A DNA stretch of 64,000 nt, taken from NCBI GenBank assembly GCA_964385175.1, contig CAYLNL010000011.1, positions 25,951 to 89,950 of the forward strand. The letters run 5' to 3'. Shown piece by piece: positions 36,025-43,670 of this stretch (its first letter is position 1; each line of letters opens with the position of its first letter). The position numbers and the translations under genes were made by a program. This stretch comes from CAYLNL01 sp964385175 (GTDB lineage Bacteria; Bacteroidota; Bacteroidia; Flavobacteriales; Flavobacteriaceae). Below the pieces are notes generated by a model, which did no database searches, was not told where the DNA came from, and worked only from the letters and a program-made list of their open reading frames with translations.

Positions 36025-36759
36025 TTAGTATTGGGGGTTCAATGATTTTAAGAAATCTTCTTGGAGTAAATTAAAAAAAGTAATCTTTTCTATAGTATGA
36101 GCTTGATCGATTAATTTAAATAATGAATCTAAATTGGTAATTTCAAAGTCTTCTTTAATTATATCAATATCAATTGATGATATAGTTTTCTTATGAGACT
36201 CTGCATTTACTGTAGGTATTTTACTTGACAAATTCAGTATTACTCTGAAATCGTCTCTTTTATATTCTGAACGAAATGAATAGTTTTCCGAAGACACTTC
36301 GGGCATACCAAATGAAAAACTAAATTTAGTAATTGATTTAATATCTGCCTCAGGATATTCGCTTATGTACCTAATGCCAATTCGATTATAAAAATTGACG
36401 CAATTAGATTTGTGAATCTGATTTAAAACTTTTATAATTTCAGGGAAATATAAATCCCAATTGATATACTTATCTATACAGTTAAAGATAATAGACCCAG
36501 GCTGAACTTCAAACTTAATTTTATCGTTGAAAAACAAAGACATGGGTGGACCGAAATTTAGTTTTAACTCACGAGGAACATCAACTGGAAGTTGAATGTT
36601 TTTTTGACCTAAAGCAGGCCTATTTGTATATTGGTAAGTTTCGTCTAAAGATTGGTAGACTTGACCAAGGTAAATCTCGTAAGGCAACTGAGAAGTAAAT
36701 TTTACTTCCACAATTGAATCCTTAATTCTGTCTGGATCTATTTTCCTTGGTAGTTTCAT
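36025..36759 (-). CDS. TIGR04255 family protein
   Basis: 244 residues. The pattern is that of the sporadically distributed TIGR04255 family: an N-terminal SIVEVKFTSQLPYEIYLGQV, the NRIGIRYISEYPE segment near 150, and a C-terminus FFNLLQEDFLKSLNPQY. The biochemical role of the family is not known to me; members occur in accessory regions with variable partners. It is the first gene of three and starts 4 bases after a TATATTTG element, so the mRNA may be leaderless. Confidence 0.82.
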   Translation of the reverse strand: MKLPRKIDPDRIKDSIVEVKFTSQLPYEIYLGQVYQSLDETYQYTNRPALGQKNIQLPVDVPRELKLNFGPPMSLFFNDKIKFEVQPGSIIFNCIDKYINWDLYFPEIIKVLNQIHKSNCVNFYNRIGIRYISEYPEADIKSITKFSFSFGMPEVSSENYSFRSEYKRDDFRVILNLSSKIPTVNAESHKKTISSIDIDIIKEDFEITNLDSLFKLIDQAHTIEKITFFNLLQEDFLKSLNPQY

Positions 36760-36763
36760 ATGG

Positions 36764-36771
36764 CAAATATA
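36764..36771 (-). promoter_or_regulatory. TATATTTG promoter of TIGR04255 operon
   Basis: TATATTTG on the minus strand, ending four bases before the ATG at 36759; probable leaderless transcript. Confidence 0.65.
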
Positions 36772-36848
36772 GGCATATATATTTTTAAAACGGGGCGCAA
36801 AGGTAAGGGAAAATGTTAAATATTGCCATTTATTGTCTATAAAACCAT

Positions 36849-37151
36849 CGCTCTCCCAACTCTCCCGGCTCCGGAACTAAAACAAAAACCGCGCCCACAC
36901 AAGAGCGCGTCCCGCGCAGGCGCGCTTGTACGTGCGCGGGCGCAGAGGCACGGGCGCAGGCATTCGCGCAAGCGGGAGATATAAATACCGGAAATACCAG
37001 TGTACAAAGTCGGGAGACGTTGCGCAGCGGACGTTCGCGCAAGCGGGAAATATAAATACAGGAAATACCAGTGTGCAAAGTCGGGAGACGTTGCGGAGCG
37101 GGGACGATAAAAAACAATACCGCACGAAAGGATTCGGGCGGGAGCAAAGGG
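36849..37151 (+). repeat. A element 13 with internal duplication
   Basis: Same sub-type as A12. It contains a tandem duplication of about 71 bp (36961-37031 and 37032-37102), each with TTCGCGCAAGCGGGA, then ATACC and GTCGGGAGACGTTGCG. It sits 3' of kup. Confidence 0.9.
36961..37102 (+). repeat. 71-bp tandem duplication within A13
   Basis: Two adjacent units differ at only a few bases, so the duplication is recent compared with the spread of the A family. Confidence 0.85.
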
Positions 37152-37224
37152 ATACTTCTATCAATCTGTTGGTTCGGCTGAAATATTTATCATAAAATAT
37201 TTTAGAAAAATCAGTTTCCATTTT

Positions 37225-39195
37225 TTACAAGTTGATTTTTCCATTCGCTTCCCGCTTTAGCTCTACTTTAGTTATCGCCTGATAAACCAATGGGACTTGC
37301 TCCACAATTACATCGCTCTTGTCAAGCCCAAAGGCTCTTTCATCACTAAGGCCAAGGCGTTTGAGATAGAAATACGAGTTGAGCAACACACCTTCTCTCA
37401 AAGTAAATTTGTTCTCTACCGAAAGGAATTTTTCAAGCACTACAAATTTGAAATCAGGTTCGCTGTTATATTTGGTAGAGCCGTCAGGTCGGGTGTGCAG
37501 GTTAAGTTCTTTGTTGGCAACCAATTCCTGAACTATTTTCTTAAAGTAAAGTTCAGTTAATGGTTGAATGCGGAAACCAACATTGATGTTTATTTTAATC
37601 ACCTTATCATCCACCAGTTCGGAAACGTTGTAGGTAAGCGTATAGGGTTCTTCGGTGCGGTGAATGTGAACGAACCAATACACATCAGCCCGTTTGGGTT
37701 TGCGTGCAAAAATTGATTTAATAATTTTTTCTTCTACTTCATGTCGGTTGTTAGCTTTGGTGAGGTAAATAAGGTGAGTAGAAAATTTGGGAATGTTTGC
37801 ATCCTGACTTAACTCTTTAATATCGGCAACATATTTCCCGAGGTCAATGAATTTTGTAAAGCGGTTGTTGATTTTCCTTGCATAATACCAAACATACATG
37901 GTGAGGAAAATGAACAATTCAAAAAACAAGAACATCCAACGCTCTCTGATTTTGGCAACATTGGCGATGAAGAACGATGTTTCAACCGTTCCGAAGAAAA
38001 GCACCAATGCGATTACCAACCATCCATTCCAACGAAGTTTGTAATGCAGGTAATGGGCTAAAAGAATGGTAGTCATCATCATGGTTATGGTGATACTAAA
38101 ACCGTAAGCAGCTTCCATGTGTGTTGAATTTTGGAAATACAAAATCATCAGGATGCAGCCAATCCAAAGAATGGTGTTGACGCTTGGAATGTAAAGCTGT
38201 CCTTTGAGTTCGGTGGGCTGCTTTACTGCTACTCTTGGCCAAAAGTTTAAGTTCATGGCTTCGCTGATAAGTGTATAGCTTCCGCTTATCATTGCCTGTG
38301 ATGCGATAATGGTGGCAACTGTTGCTATAATAATTCCAGGAATTAAAAACCAGTCTGGCATGATTTCATAAAACGGATTTTGGCCGTTCAAAAAACTGCC
38401 TTCTCCCAAATTCATTATCCATGCGGCTTGCCCCATGTAGTTAAGTAACAGGCAAGTTTTTACTGCTGCCCAGGTGATGCGAATGTTTTTTCTTCCGCAA
38501 TGACCAAGGTCAGAGTATAGAGCTTCTGCTCCTGTGGTCGCCAAAAACACCGCACCTAAGAGCCAAAAGCCGTGCGGATATTCTGTGAGAAAGCGAACTG
38601 CATAAACAGGATTAATGGCTTTGAAAATGGCTGGGTGATGAAAAATCTGAACGATGCCAAGTGTTGAAAGCATCGTGAACCAAACCAACATGGCAGGTCC
38701 AAATGTGCTGCCGACTTTGTGTGTGCCAAAACGCTGAAAGAAAAACAGGGCGGAAAGAATTGCAACAACTATAGGAACGGTTGGTATGTGTTCAAATCCC
38801 TTTAGGTTAGTAATGCCTTCAACTGCTGAAGCTACGGAAATGGGTGGCGTTAAAATGCCGTCAGCCAACAGTGTTGTTGCTCCAAGAATTGTAGGGATGG
38901 CAAGCCATTTTCCATATCTGCGGACTAAAGCGTAAAGCGAAAAAATCCCACCTTCACCGTGATTGTCGGCTTTAAGTGTAAGCCAAATGTATTTGATAGT
39001 AGTTTGAACGGTGAGTGTCCAAAAGACACAGGAGATACCGCCATAAACAAGAATTTCGGTGATAGGTCTGTCGCCGACTATTGCTTTTAAAACATAGAGT
39101 GGAGAAGTTCCAATATCGCCATAGATAATACCGAGTGCAACTAAAAGGGTGGCGGCTGTTACCTTTCCGTTAATGCCATTTTTCAATTTTTCCAT
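37225..39195 (-). CDS. kup: KUP-family potassium uptake protein
   Basis: 656 residues, full length. The N-terminal signature ALGIIYGDIGTSPLYVLKAI is classic for Kup/HAK transporters. About twelve hydrophobic segments fill residues 15-450, followed by a cytoplasmic tail. It brings K+ into the cell, probably with protons. Downstream is A element 13. Upstream, 103 bases away, is a KdpE-like regulator on the same strand, so kup may be its target. No kdpFABC genes are in the window. Confidence 0.95.
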   Translation of the reverse strand: MEKLKNGINGKVTAATLLVALGIIYGDIGTSPLYVLKAIVGDRPITEILVYGGISCVFWTLTVQTTIKYIWLTLKADNHGEGGIFSLYALVRRYGKWLAIPTILGATTLLADGILTPPISVASAVEGITNLKGFEHIPTVPIVVAILSALFFFQRFGTHKVGSTFGPAMLVWFTMLSTLGIVQIFHHPAIFKAINPVYAVRFLTEYPHGFWLLGAVFLATTGAEALYSDLGHCGRKNIRITWAAVKTCLLLNYMGQAAWIMNLGEGSFLNGQNPFYEIMPDWFLIPGIIIATVATIIASQAMISGSYTLISEAMNLNFWPRVAVKQPTELKGQLYIPSVNTILWIGCILMILYFQNSTHMEAAYGFSITITMMMTTILLAHYLHYKLRWNGWLVIALVLFFGTVETSFFIANVAKIRERWMFLFFELFIFLTMYVWYYARKINNRFTKFIDLGKYVADIKELSQDANIPKFSTHLIYLTKANNRHEVEEKIIKSIFARKPKRADVYWFVHIHRTEEPYTLTYNVSELVDDKVIKININVGFRIQPLTELYFKKIVQELVANKELNLHTRPDGSTKYNSEPDFKFVVLEKFLSVENKFTLREGVLLNSYFYLKRLGLSDERAFGLDKSDVIVEQVPLVYQAITKVELKREANGKINL

Positions 39196-39298
39196 TCATC
39201 ATAATTTGATGAAGCAAAGTTGTTTTGAAAAGTATCGGTAAAATGTAAAAGTGTAGTGCGGTTGTGTAAAGAAAATATAAAGATGACGAATGTTGCAA

Positions 39299-39976
39299 TC
39301 AGGTGAAACGATAACCAACTCCGCTTTCGGTGATAATGTGTTTTGGTTGGTTGGGATTGTCCTCAATTTTTTTACGAAGGGATGCCACAAAGACTCGTAA
39401 GTATTGTGTTTCGGTTTGAAAACCCACGCCCCAAATTTCTTTGAGAATAAACTGGTGAGTTAATACCCTGCCTTCATTTCGTGCAAATAGTGACAGTAAA
39501 TTGTATTCGGTAGAAGTGAGTTTGAGTAACAAATTATTTTTTGTTACGGTTCGTGCTGTGAAGTCAATTTGCAAATCGGAAAATGTTGCTGTGGTATTGC
39601 TTTCGTCGGTATTATTTCTGCGAATGGCAGAACGGATACGGGCAAGTAATTCTCCTGTGCGAAATGGCTTTGTAAGATAGTCGGTTGCTCCGTTGTCCAA
39701 TGCTGTTACAATATCGGTTTCGCTGTCTTGAACCGAAAGAATAATGATTGCTTTATTATACCAAGTCCGTAACTCTTTTAAAATTTCATGTCCGCTTTTA
39801 TCGGGCAAACCTATGTCTAATAAAATTAATTCGGGTGGATGATTGGCAGATAAAATAATTCCTTCCTTGCCATTAGCCGCTTGCAATACCTTGTAGCCGT
39901 TGCTTTCCAGATTTATTTCAAGCAGCTTTCTTATTTGCGGCTCATCGTCTATTATCAGTATTTCTGCTTTACTCAT
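39299..39976 (-). CDS. kdpE: KdpE-like OmpR-family response regulator
   Basis: 225 residues: receiver domain with the phospho-acceptor Asp in LILLDIGLPDKSGHE near 54 and the Lys in LTKPFRTGELLARI near 105, then a winged-helix DNA-binding domain (LTSTEYNLLSLFARNEGRVL and FVASLRKKIEDNP). It overlaps the kinase gene by 8 bases and would be phosphorylated by it. The neighbouring kup suggests a role in K+ homeostasis. The KdpE assignment rests on sequence type and the DUF4118-containing partner. Confidence 0.85.
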   Translation of the reverse strand: MSKAEILIIDDEPQIRKLLEINLESNGYKVLQAANGKEGIILSANHPPELILLDIGLPDKSGHEILKELRTWYNKAIIILSVQDSETDIVTALDNGATDYLTKPFRTGELLARIRSAIRRNNTDESNTTATFSDLQIDFTARTVTKNNLLLKLTSTEYNLLSLFARNEGRVLTHQFILKEIWGVGFQTETQYLRVFVASLRKKIEDNPNQPKHIITESGVGYRFT

Positions 39977-41015
39977 TTTTCAGGTTCGTAATAAAAGAGG
40001 TTTCCGTAGGAATGGTAATGGTAAACTTTGCTCCGCTTTCTTTGATGTTTTCCAAAATTATTTTTCCGTTATGGGCTTCTACAAAACCTTTTGCAATGGA
40101 AAGTCCTAAGCCCGTACCACCTGTTTTGGAATTGGGTAAGCGGTAAAATTTGTCAAAGACAAATTGAATTTCGCTTTCGGGAAAACCTTTTCCATTATCA
40201 GCAATTGTAATAACGCAATTATCGGATTGGTGCTTCGCACCAATCGTTATTATTGAATTTTCGGGAGTGTATTGAATGCCGTTGTGAATAAGGTTAAGAA
40301 AAACCTGCTCCATTAAACCAGCATCTATTTTGAACAATGGAAGATTTTCGTTTGGTTCAAAAAGTATTTTGTGATTGCTTGATGAGTTCGCAAATTTTTG
40401 AATAACCGAAAAAGTCAACTCGTTTATATCGCACCAATCTTTTTTAAGTCGCAACATTCCTGTTTCAAGACGGTTCATGTTCAATAGATTTTTTACCTGC
40501 CTGTTCAGGCGAATGCTTGCAATGTCAATTTGGTTGAGCAAGTCGTCCTTATTTTCCGCAGAAAGGTTGTTGCGATTTTCTTTAAGGGTGTCAACCGAGC
40601 CGATAATGGCTGAAAGAGGTGTCCTCATTTCGTGTGAAAGCGAACTAAGCAATGTGTTGTAAAGTTTGATGGTGTTATCTTTTTCTTCCTTATCTCTTGC
40701 TTTGTTTTCCGCTTCACGGATTTTGAAAGTTAAAACGCCATTTAGCAAAGCAATGAGGAAATACATCAGGAAAAGCAAAACATCTTCAGCATCGTTTATT
40801 CGGAAAGTAAAAAGTGGCGGGATAAAAAAGAAGTTCCAAATGACAGCACTTAACACGGCTGCTGTCAGAACAGGCAAGATGTCAAACAGCATTGCCAGCA
40901 ATGAAACTGTAACCAAAAGAAGAAGGGCAACAACTTTATACCCGATTATATCTGCTGACAGAAAGCAGGCAGTTGAAACCAATAAAACCGATGTAACACT
41001 GATAAAGTGTTGCAT
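39969..41015 (-). CDS. KdpD-like sensor kinase, short form
   Basis: 348 residues from the ATG at 41015 (MQHFISVTSVLLVSTACFL); a TTG at 41051 would add 12 residues. Four membrane segments (DUF4118-like) are followed by the histidine box LLSSLSHEMRTPLSAIIGS, the N box LNLIHNGIQYTPEN and the G boxes DNGKGFPES and GGTGLGLSIAKGF. The large N-terminal KdpD and Usp domains of the canonical enzyme are absent, so K+ or turgor sensing must use the membrane part alone. Paired with the KdpE-like regulator and kup. Confidence 0.85.
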   Translation of the reverse strand: MQHFISVTSVLLVSTACFLSADIIGYKVVALLLLVTVSLLAMLFDILPVLTAAVLSAVIWNFFFIPPLFTFRINDAEDVLLFLMYFLIALLNGVLTFKIREAENKARDKEEKDNTIKLYNTLLSSLSHEMRTPLSAIIGSVDTLKENRNNLSAENKDDLLNQIDIASIRLNRQVKNLLNMNRLETGMLRLKKDWCDINELTFSVIQKFANSSSNHKILFEPNENLPLFKIDAGLMEQVFLNLIHNGIQYTPENSIITIGAKHQSDNCVITIADNGKGFPESEIQFVFDKFYRLPNSKTGGTGLGLSIAKGFVEAHNGKIILENIKESGAKFTITIPTETSFITNLKNE

Positions 41016-41074
41016 CGGTTTCTTGTAATTTCTTGTATTAAGCTGTTTCAATTTTCTCTTTCAATTTGATTTGT

Positions 41075-41082
41075 CAAAGGTA
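41075..41082 (-). promoter_or_regulatory. -7 promoter element of kdpDE-kup
   Basis: TACCTTTG on the minus strand, about 60 bases before the kinase ATG. Confidence 0.5.
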
Positions 41083-41290
41083 AGTTTTAAGGTATAAAGA
41101 TTTTGTAAAGAATGACGATTAAAGAACGGAACAAAATGTGCCGCTTGGCGTTGGCAATAACAATTTCCCGTGCGTTTTTTTTATTTTTTTCTTCGGGGTT
41201 GCCGTCAGAAGCAGTGTCGGAATTTTGTCAGCAAGTTTTGCAGTCCAAAGTTGATTTAAAGCTCGTCAGTTTGAGGTTGCACGGTCGTCA
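41083..41290. other. Spacer, no gene
   Basis: No supported gene. Short frames here overlap the D element or have odd composition. A T-run (41168-41189) follows CGTGCG. Confidence 0.4.
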
Positions 41291-41417
41291 AACGGTTCGG
41301 GGCTTGGCGAAGGCGGGTATTTAGAAGCACTAAACTGTCAATCTGCACAAATGTTTGATAGATGCACAACACTTCATTTAACCACTGCCCGCCCGCTTTC
41401 GCTAAGCCCATGTTGGC
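41291..41417 (-). repeat. D element 2, attC-like palindrome
   Basis: In gene sense it runs from CCAACATGGGCTTAGCGAAA to ACCCGCCTTCGCCAAGCCCC, then AACCGTT. It starts 38 bases after the stop of the HaeIII-like nuclease. Arms GGCTTAGCGAAAGCGGG and CCCGCCTTCGCCAAGCC pair almost completely. Confidence 0.8.
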
Positions 41418-41455
41418 GGCTGTGCTTTTGTCCATCACAACTGTGTCTTTCATGT

Positions 41456-42409
41456 TTATTCCCAAGGTAAATGATGAGAGTAAAGTGTCTGTGGTTGTCC
41501 GATGAGATTGATGTCAAACTTTAACGAGGGTTCAACTTTGCTGCTTGCGTTATGAATGCGAAAAGAAATTTGCCACCCTTCGTCACAAGTAAGAATTACT
41601 GTGTCCGTTGAATTTGACTTGAATGTAAGCTCAATAATTCTTGTCGGCAGTTTCAGTCGTGTTACTTTGAATGTTGGTTTTATTTTGTCAGCAGATTTGT
41701 TCAGTGTCCCGTAAAGATTGAAGCCATAGATTTCTGTTTTGCCTGAACGCTTGATGACTTTGTAAAAGTCCTTGTTGCCAATCAAGTAGCTCAAAAGGTT
41801 TGCTGGAACTGTATTTGCATTCGCTTTGTCAATGCGAAGCAACTCTGTCTTGAATACTTCCAAAATTGGAATGTAAAATCGCTTGTGTTTGTCTTTCAAA
41901 TTACGCCACAACTCATTTTGTTCTTTCAACTTTCGTAGCTCTGTGAAAATTGGAACAACGGTTTTGAAATAATTATCGCTACAATTCAAGTCAAGCCACT
42001 CTTTTCCAAAGTCAATTTTGTCGGAAAGCCGCGAATGCTTTACTGCTTTATGATTATTTTTTGCAGAAATTCCAATCTCCCAATTTTGTGATGAACGGAT
42101 AAACAAAACATCTCTCACATCTCCTCTAATGCCTTCCGCATCAGCAACAATCTGTAAAATCAAAACATCTTTTGACGAAACAGGATTTTCAAGTCGTGGC
42201 TCCAACTCAACAATATGCTTGATAGCTGCGGCAGCAGCTTTCAAGTATTTTGTTTGCTCTGCTGTTGAGAAAAGTTTAAAACGGTTCTCGGCCACATGAA
42301 ACGATGAATTTTCATTTACACTAACGCTGTGCTTGTCGGAAAGATGATTGAAAGATTGTTTGAGTAAAGCATATTCAAACGCTTTGCCTGCTTCGGTTTG
42401 TGATGGCAT
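41456..42409 (-). CDS. HaeIII-family type II restriction endonuclease
   Basis: 317 residues, the length of HaeIII. I recognise the family from the C-terminal pattern GWQISFRIHNASSKVEPSLK with FDINLIGQP, and from IRGDVRDVLFIRSSQNWEIG and ISAKNNHKAVKHSRLS, which should hold the catalytic D/E and K. HaeIII itself cuts GGCC; the site here is not proven. The start overlaps the methylase stop as TAATG, so the nuclease is made after the methylase. A D element follows. Confidence 0.85.
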   Translation of the reverse strand: MPSQTEAGKAFEYALLKQSFNHLSDKHSVSVNENSSFHVAENRFKLFSTAEQTKYLKAAAAAIKHIVELEPRLENPVSSKDVLILQIVADAEGIRGDVRDVLFIRSSQNWEIGISAKNNHKAVKHSRLSDKIDFGKEWLDLNCSDNYFKTVVPIFTELRKLKEQNELWRNLKDKHKRFYIPILEVFKTELLRIDKANANTVPANLLSYLIGNKDFYKVIKRSGKTEIYGFNLYGTLNKSADKIKPTFKVTRLKLPTRIIELTFKSNSTDTVILTCDEGWQISFRIHNASSKVEPSLKFDINLIGQPQTLYSHHLPWE

Positions 42410-43299
42410 TAGTAATTGTAGTGTCCGTTTATTTTAAAGTTTTTGCTGAAAATTAAGACCTCCTTTGAGGTTTTATCATTACTCATTCCGTATTTCCAAT
42501 TTGGAGTTATGATATGGAACCCCGCATACAAATCACGAATATCATCACAGTCATTGTAAGACAAAATCCAATGCTCCCTCCTTTTTAAAATCTCTGCTAA
42601 ACCTTCGTGGTCAAAGTTTTTGTGTGCATCGCCTTTTCGTCCATAAAGTGAACTCTTGATTAAATACGGTGGGTCAAGATACGTGAATGTAAACGGGTGG
42701 TCTGAAAGAGATTTTTTGAAGTCGGCTTTTTGAATTTTGATATTGGGATTGTAAAAATCTTTCAATCGTTCAATAGAAGCTTCGGTAAACCTTGGATGCT
42801 CTGGCGACATTCCACCCGAAAGTGTCGCACCCGAAAATGAAGAACGATTAAGAACATAGTAAACCGCCGCTCTCTCCAATTTAGTTTTGAATTTAGTCTG
42901 TGTGTGTTGGAGTTGGTAAAATTTTTCCCTTGAAAGCGGAAAATATTTTTCTACTTCCTCTGCAAGTTTGTTTGGTTGTGTCGTAAGGCACTGCCAAAAC
43001 TCAACAAGAGGAGAGAATAAGTCGTAGCCAAAAACTTTTGTCCCTTTTGAAGCTGTCGCCAATTCAATTGAACCACCACCAAAAAACGGAGATAAAAGTT
43101 TGTCAAGATTTTTTGGAAAAAAACAGGTGATACACTCAACACCTCTTGTCTTGCCACCTGGATAACGAAGTGGTGAACGAAAGCTGTAAACAAGTTCAAT
43201 GTTTTCAGTAGGATTGTCCGAATGCTCAAACAAGTTAGGTTCTTCAACTGTCTGAAGTGTTTCGTCAATGTCTGTCGGATATGCTTTAGTTTTTCTCAT
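42409..43299 (-). CDS. D12-class DNA adenine methyltransferase
   Basis: 296 residues from the ATG at 43299 (MRKTKAYPTDIDETLQTV); a TTG at 43317 overlaps the promoter. The AdoMet-binding motif LRYPGGKTRGVECI is near residue 45, with FFGGGSIELATASKG following. The catalytic DPPY is in FTYLDPPYLIKSSLYG near 209. DPPY indicates N6-adenine methylation. The classical HaeIII partner methylates cytosine at C5, so this pairing is unusual or the nuclease recognises another site. First gene of the restriction-modification pair. Confidence 0.9.
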   Translation of the reverse strand: MRKTKAYPTDIDETLQTVEEPNLFEHSDNPTENIELVYSFRSPLRYPGGKTRGVECITCFFPKNLDKLLSPFFGGGSIELATASKGTKVFGYDLFSPLVEFWQCLTTQPNKLAEEVEKYFPLSREKFYQLQHTQTKFKTKLERAAVYYVLNRSSFSGATLSGGMSPEHPRFTEASIERLKDFYNPNIKIQKADFKKSLSDHPFTFTYLDPPYLIKSSLYGRKGDAHKNFDHEGLAEILKRREHWILSYNDCDDIRDLYAGFHIITPNWKYGMSNDKTSKEVLIFSKNFKINGHYNY

Positions 43300-43314
43300 G
43301 TCGTCAAATGTCGT

Positions 43315-43322
43315 CAAAATTA
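43315..43322 (-). promoter_or_regulatory. -7 promoter element of restriction-modification pair
   Basis: TAATTTTG on the minus strand, 15 bases before the ATG. Confidence 0.5.
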
Positions 43323-43397
43323 GTTATTTGTAAGAGTGAAAAGTGGTCAAGTTTCAAACAACGCACTATCGGTTGAGCGGAGTTGTAACCTTGCCGC

Positions 43398-43507
43398 TAA
43401 CGACGGGCGGCTTCACGCAGTTCGCCTGGTGGCGAATTGAGTGAAACCGATGTTGTGAGAAGTCCCTAAGGGCTTCTCACGGCATCGCCGTGAAGCCGCT
43501 CGTCGTT
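43398..43507 (+). repeat. B element 1, attC-like palindrome
   Basis: 110 bp from TAACGACGGGCGGCTTCACG to CGTGAAGCCGCTCGTCGTT. The centre CTAAGGGCTTCTCAC forms further stems. Nearly identical to B element 2 at 45241 in the same direction. It lies upstream of the methylase gene. Confidence 0.88.
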
Positions 43508-43539
43508 GTGGCGGAAGCCCGCAGGGATTTCGCCACAAC
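43505..43539. repeat. Second hairpin attached to B element 1
   Basis: GTTGTGGCG and CGCCACAAC flank GAAGCCCGCAGGGATTT. The same hairpin follows B element 2 at 45348-45382. Confidence 0.8.
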
Positions 43540-43662
43540 GGACAGGGCTTGGCGAAGGCGGGGAGTTCTCAGCACAAAAGCCCAAATAATTACAAATCCC
43601 CATTTCTTATTCCAAAGTTCAATTTAGCACTTCTGCCCCGCTTTCGCCAAGCCTATGTTGTA
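43536..43662 (-). repeat. D element 3, attC-like palindrome
   Basis: In gene sense from ACAACATAGGCTTGGCGAAA to CCCCGCCTTCGCCAAGCCCT, then GTCCGTTG. It lies 9 bases after the stop of the YCF48-like gene. Arms GGCTTGGCGAAAGCGGGG and CCCCGCCTTCGCCAAGCC pair over 17 of 18 positions. Confidence 0.85.
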
Positions 43663-43670
43663 TGCCGTTT

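Noticed and set aside
41256..41465. 69-codon minus-strand frame after the HaeIII-like nuclease
   Set aside because: It lies almost wholly in D element 2; the reading frame is a by-product of the palindrome.
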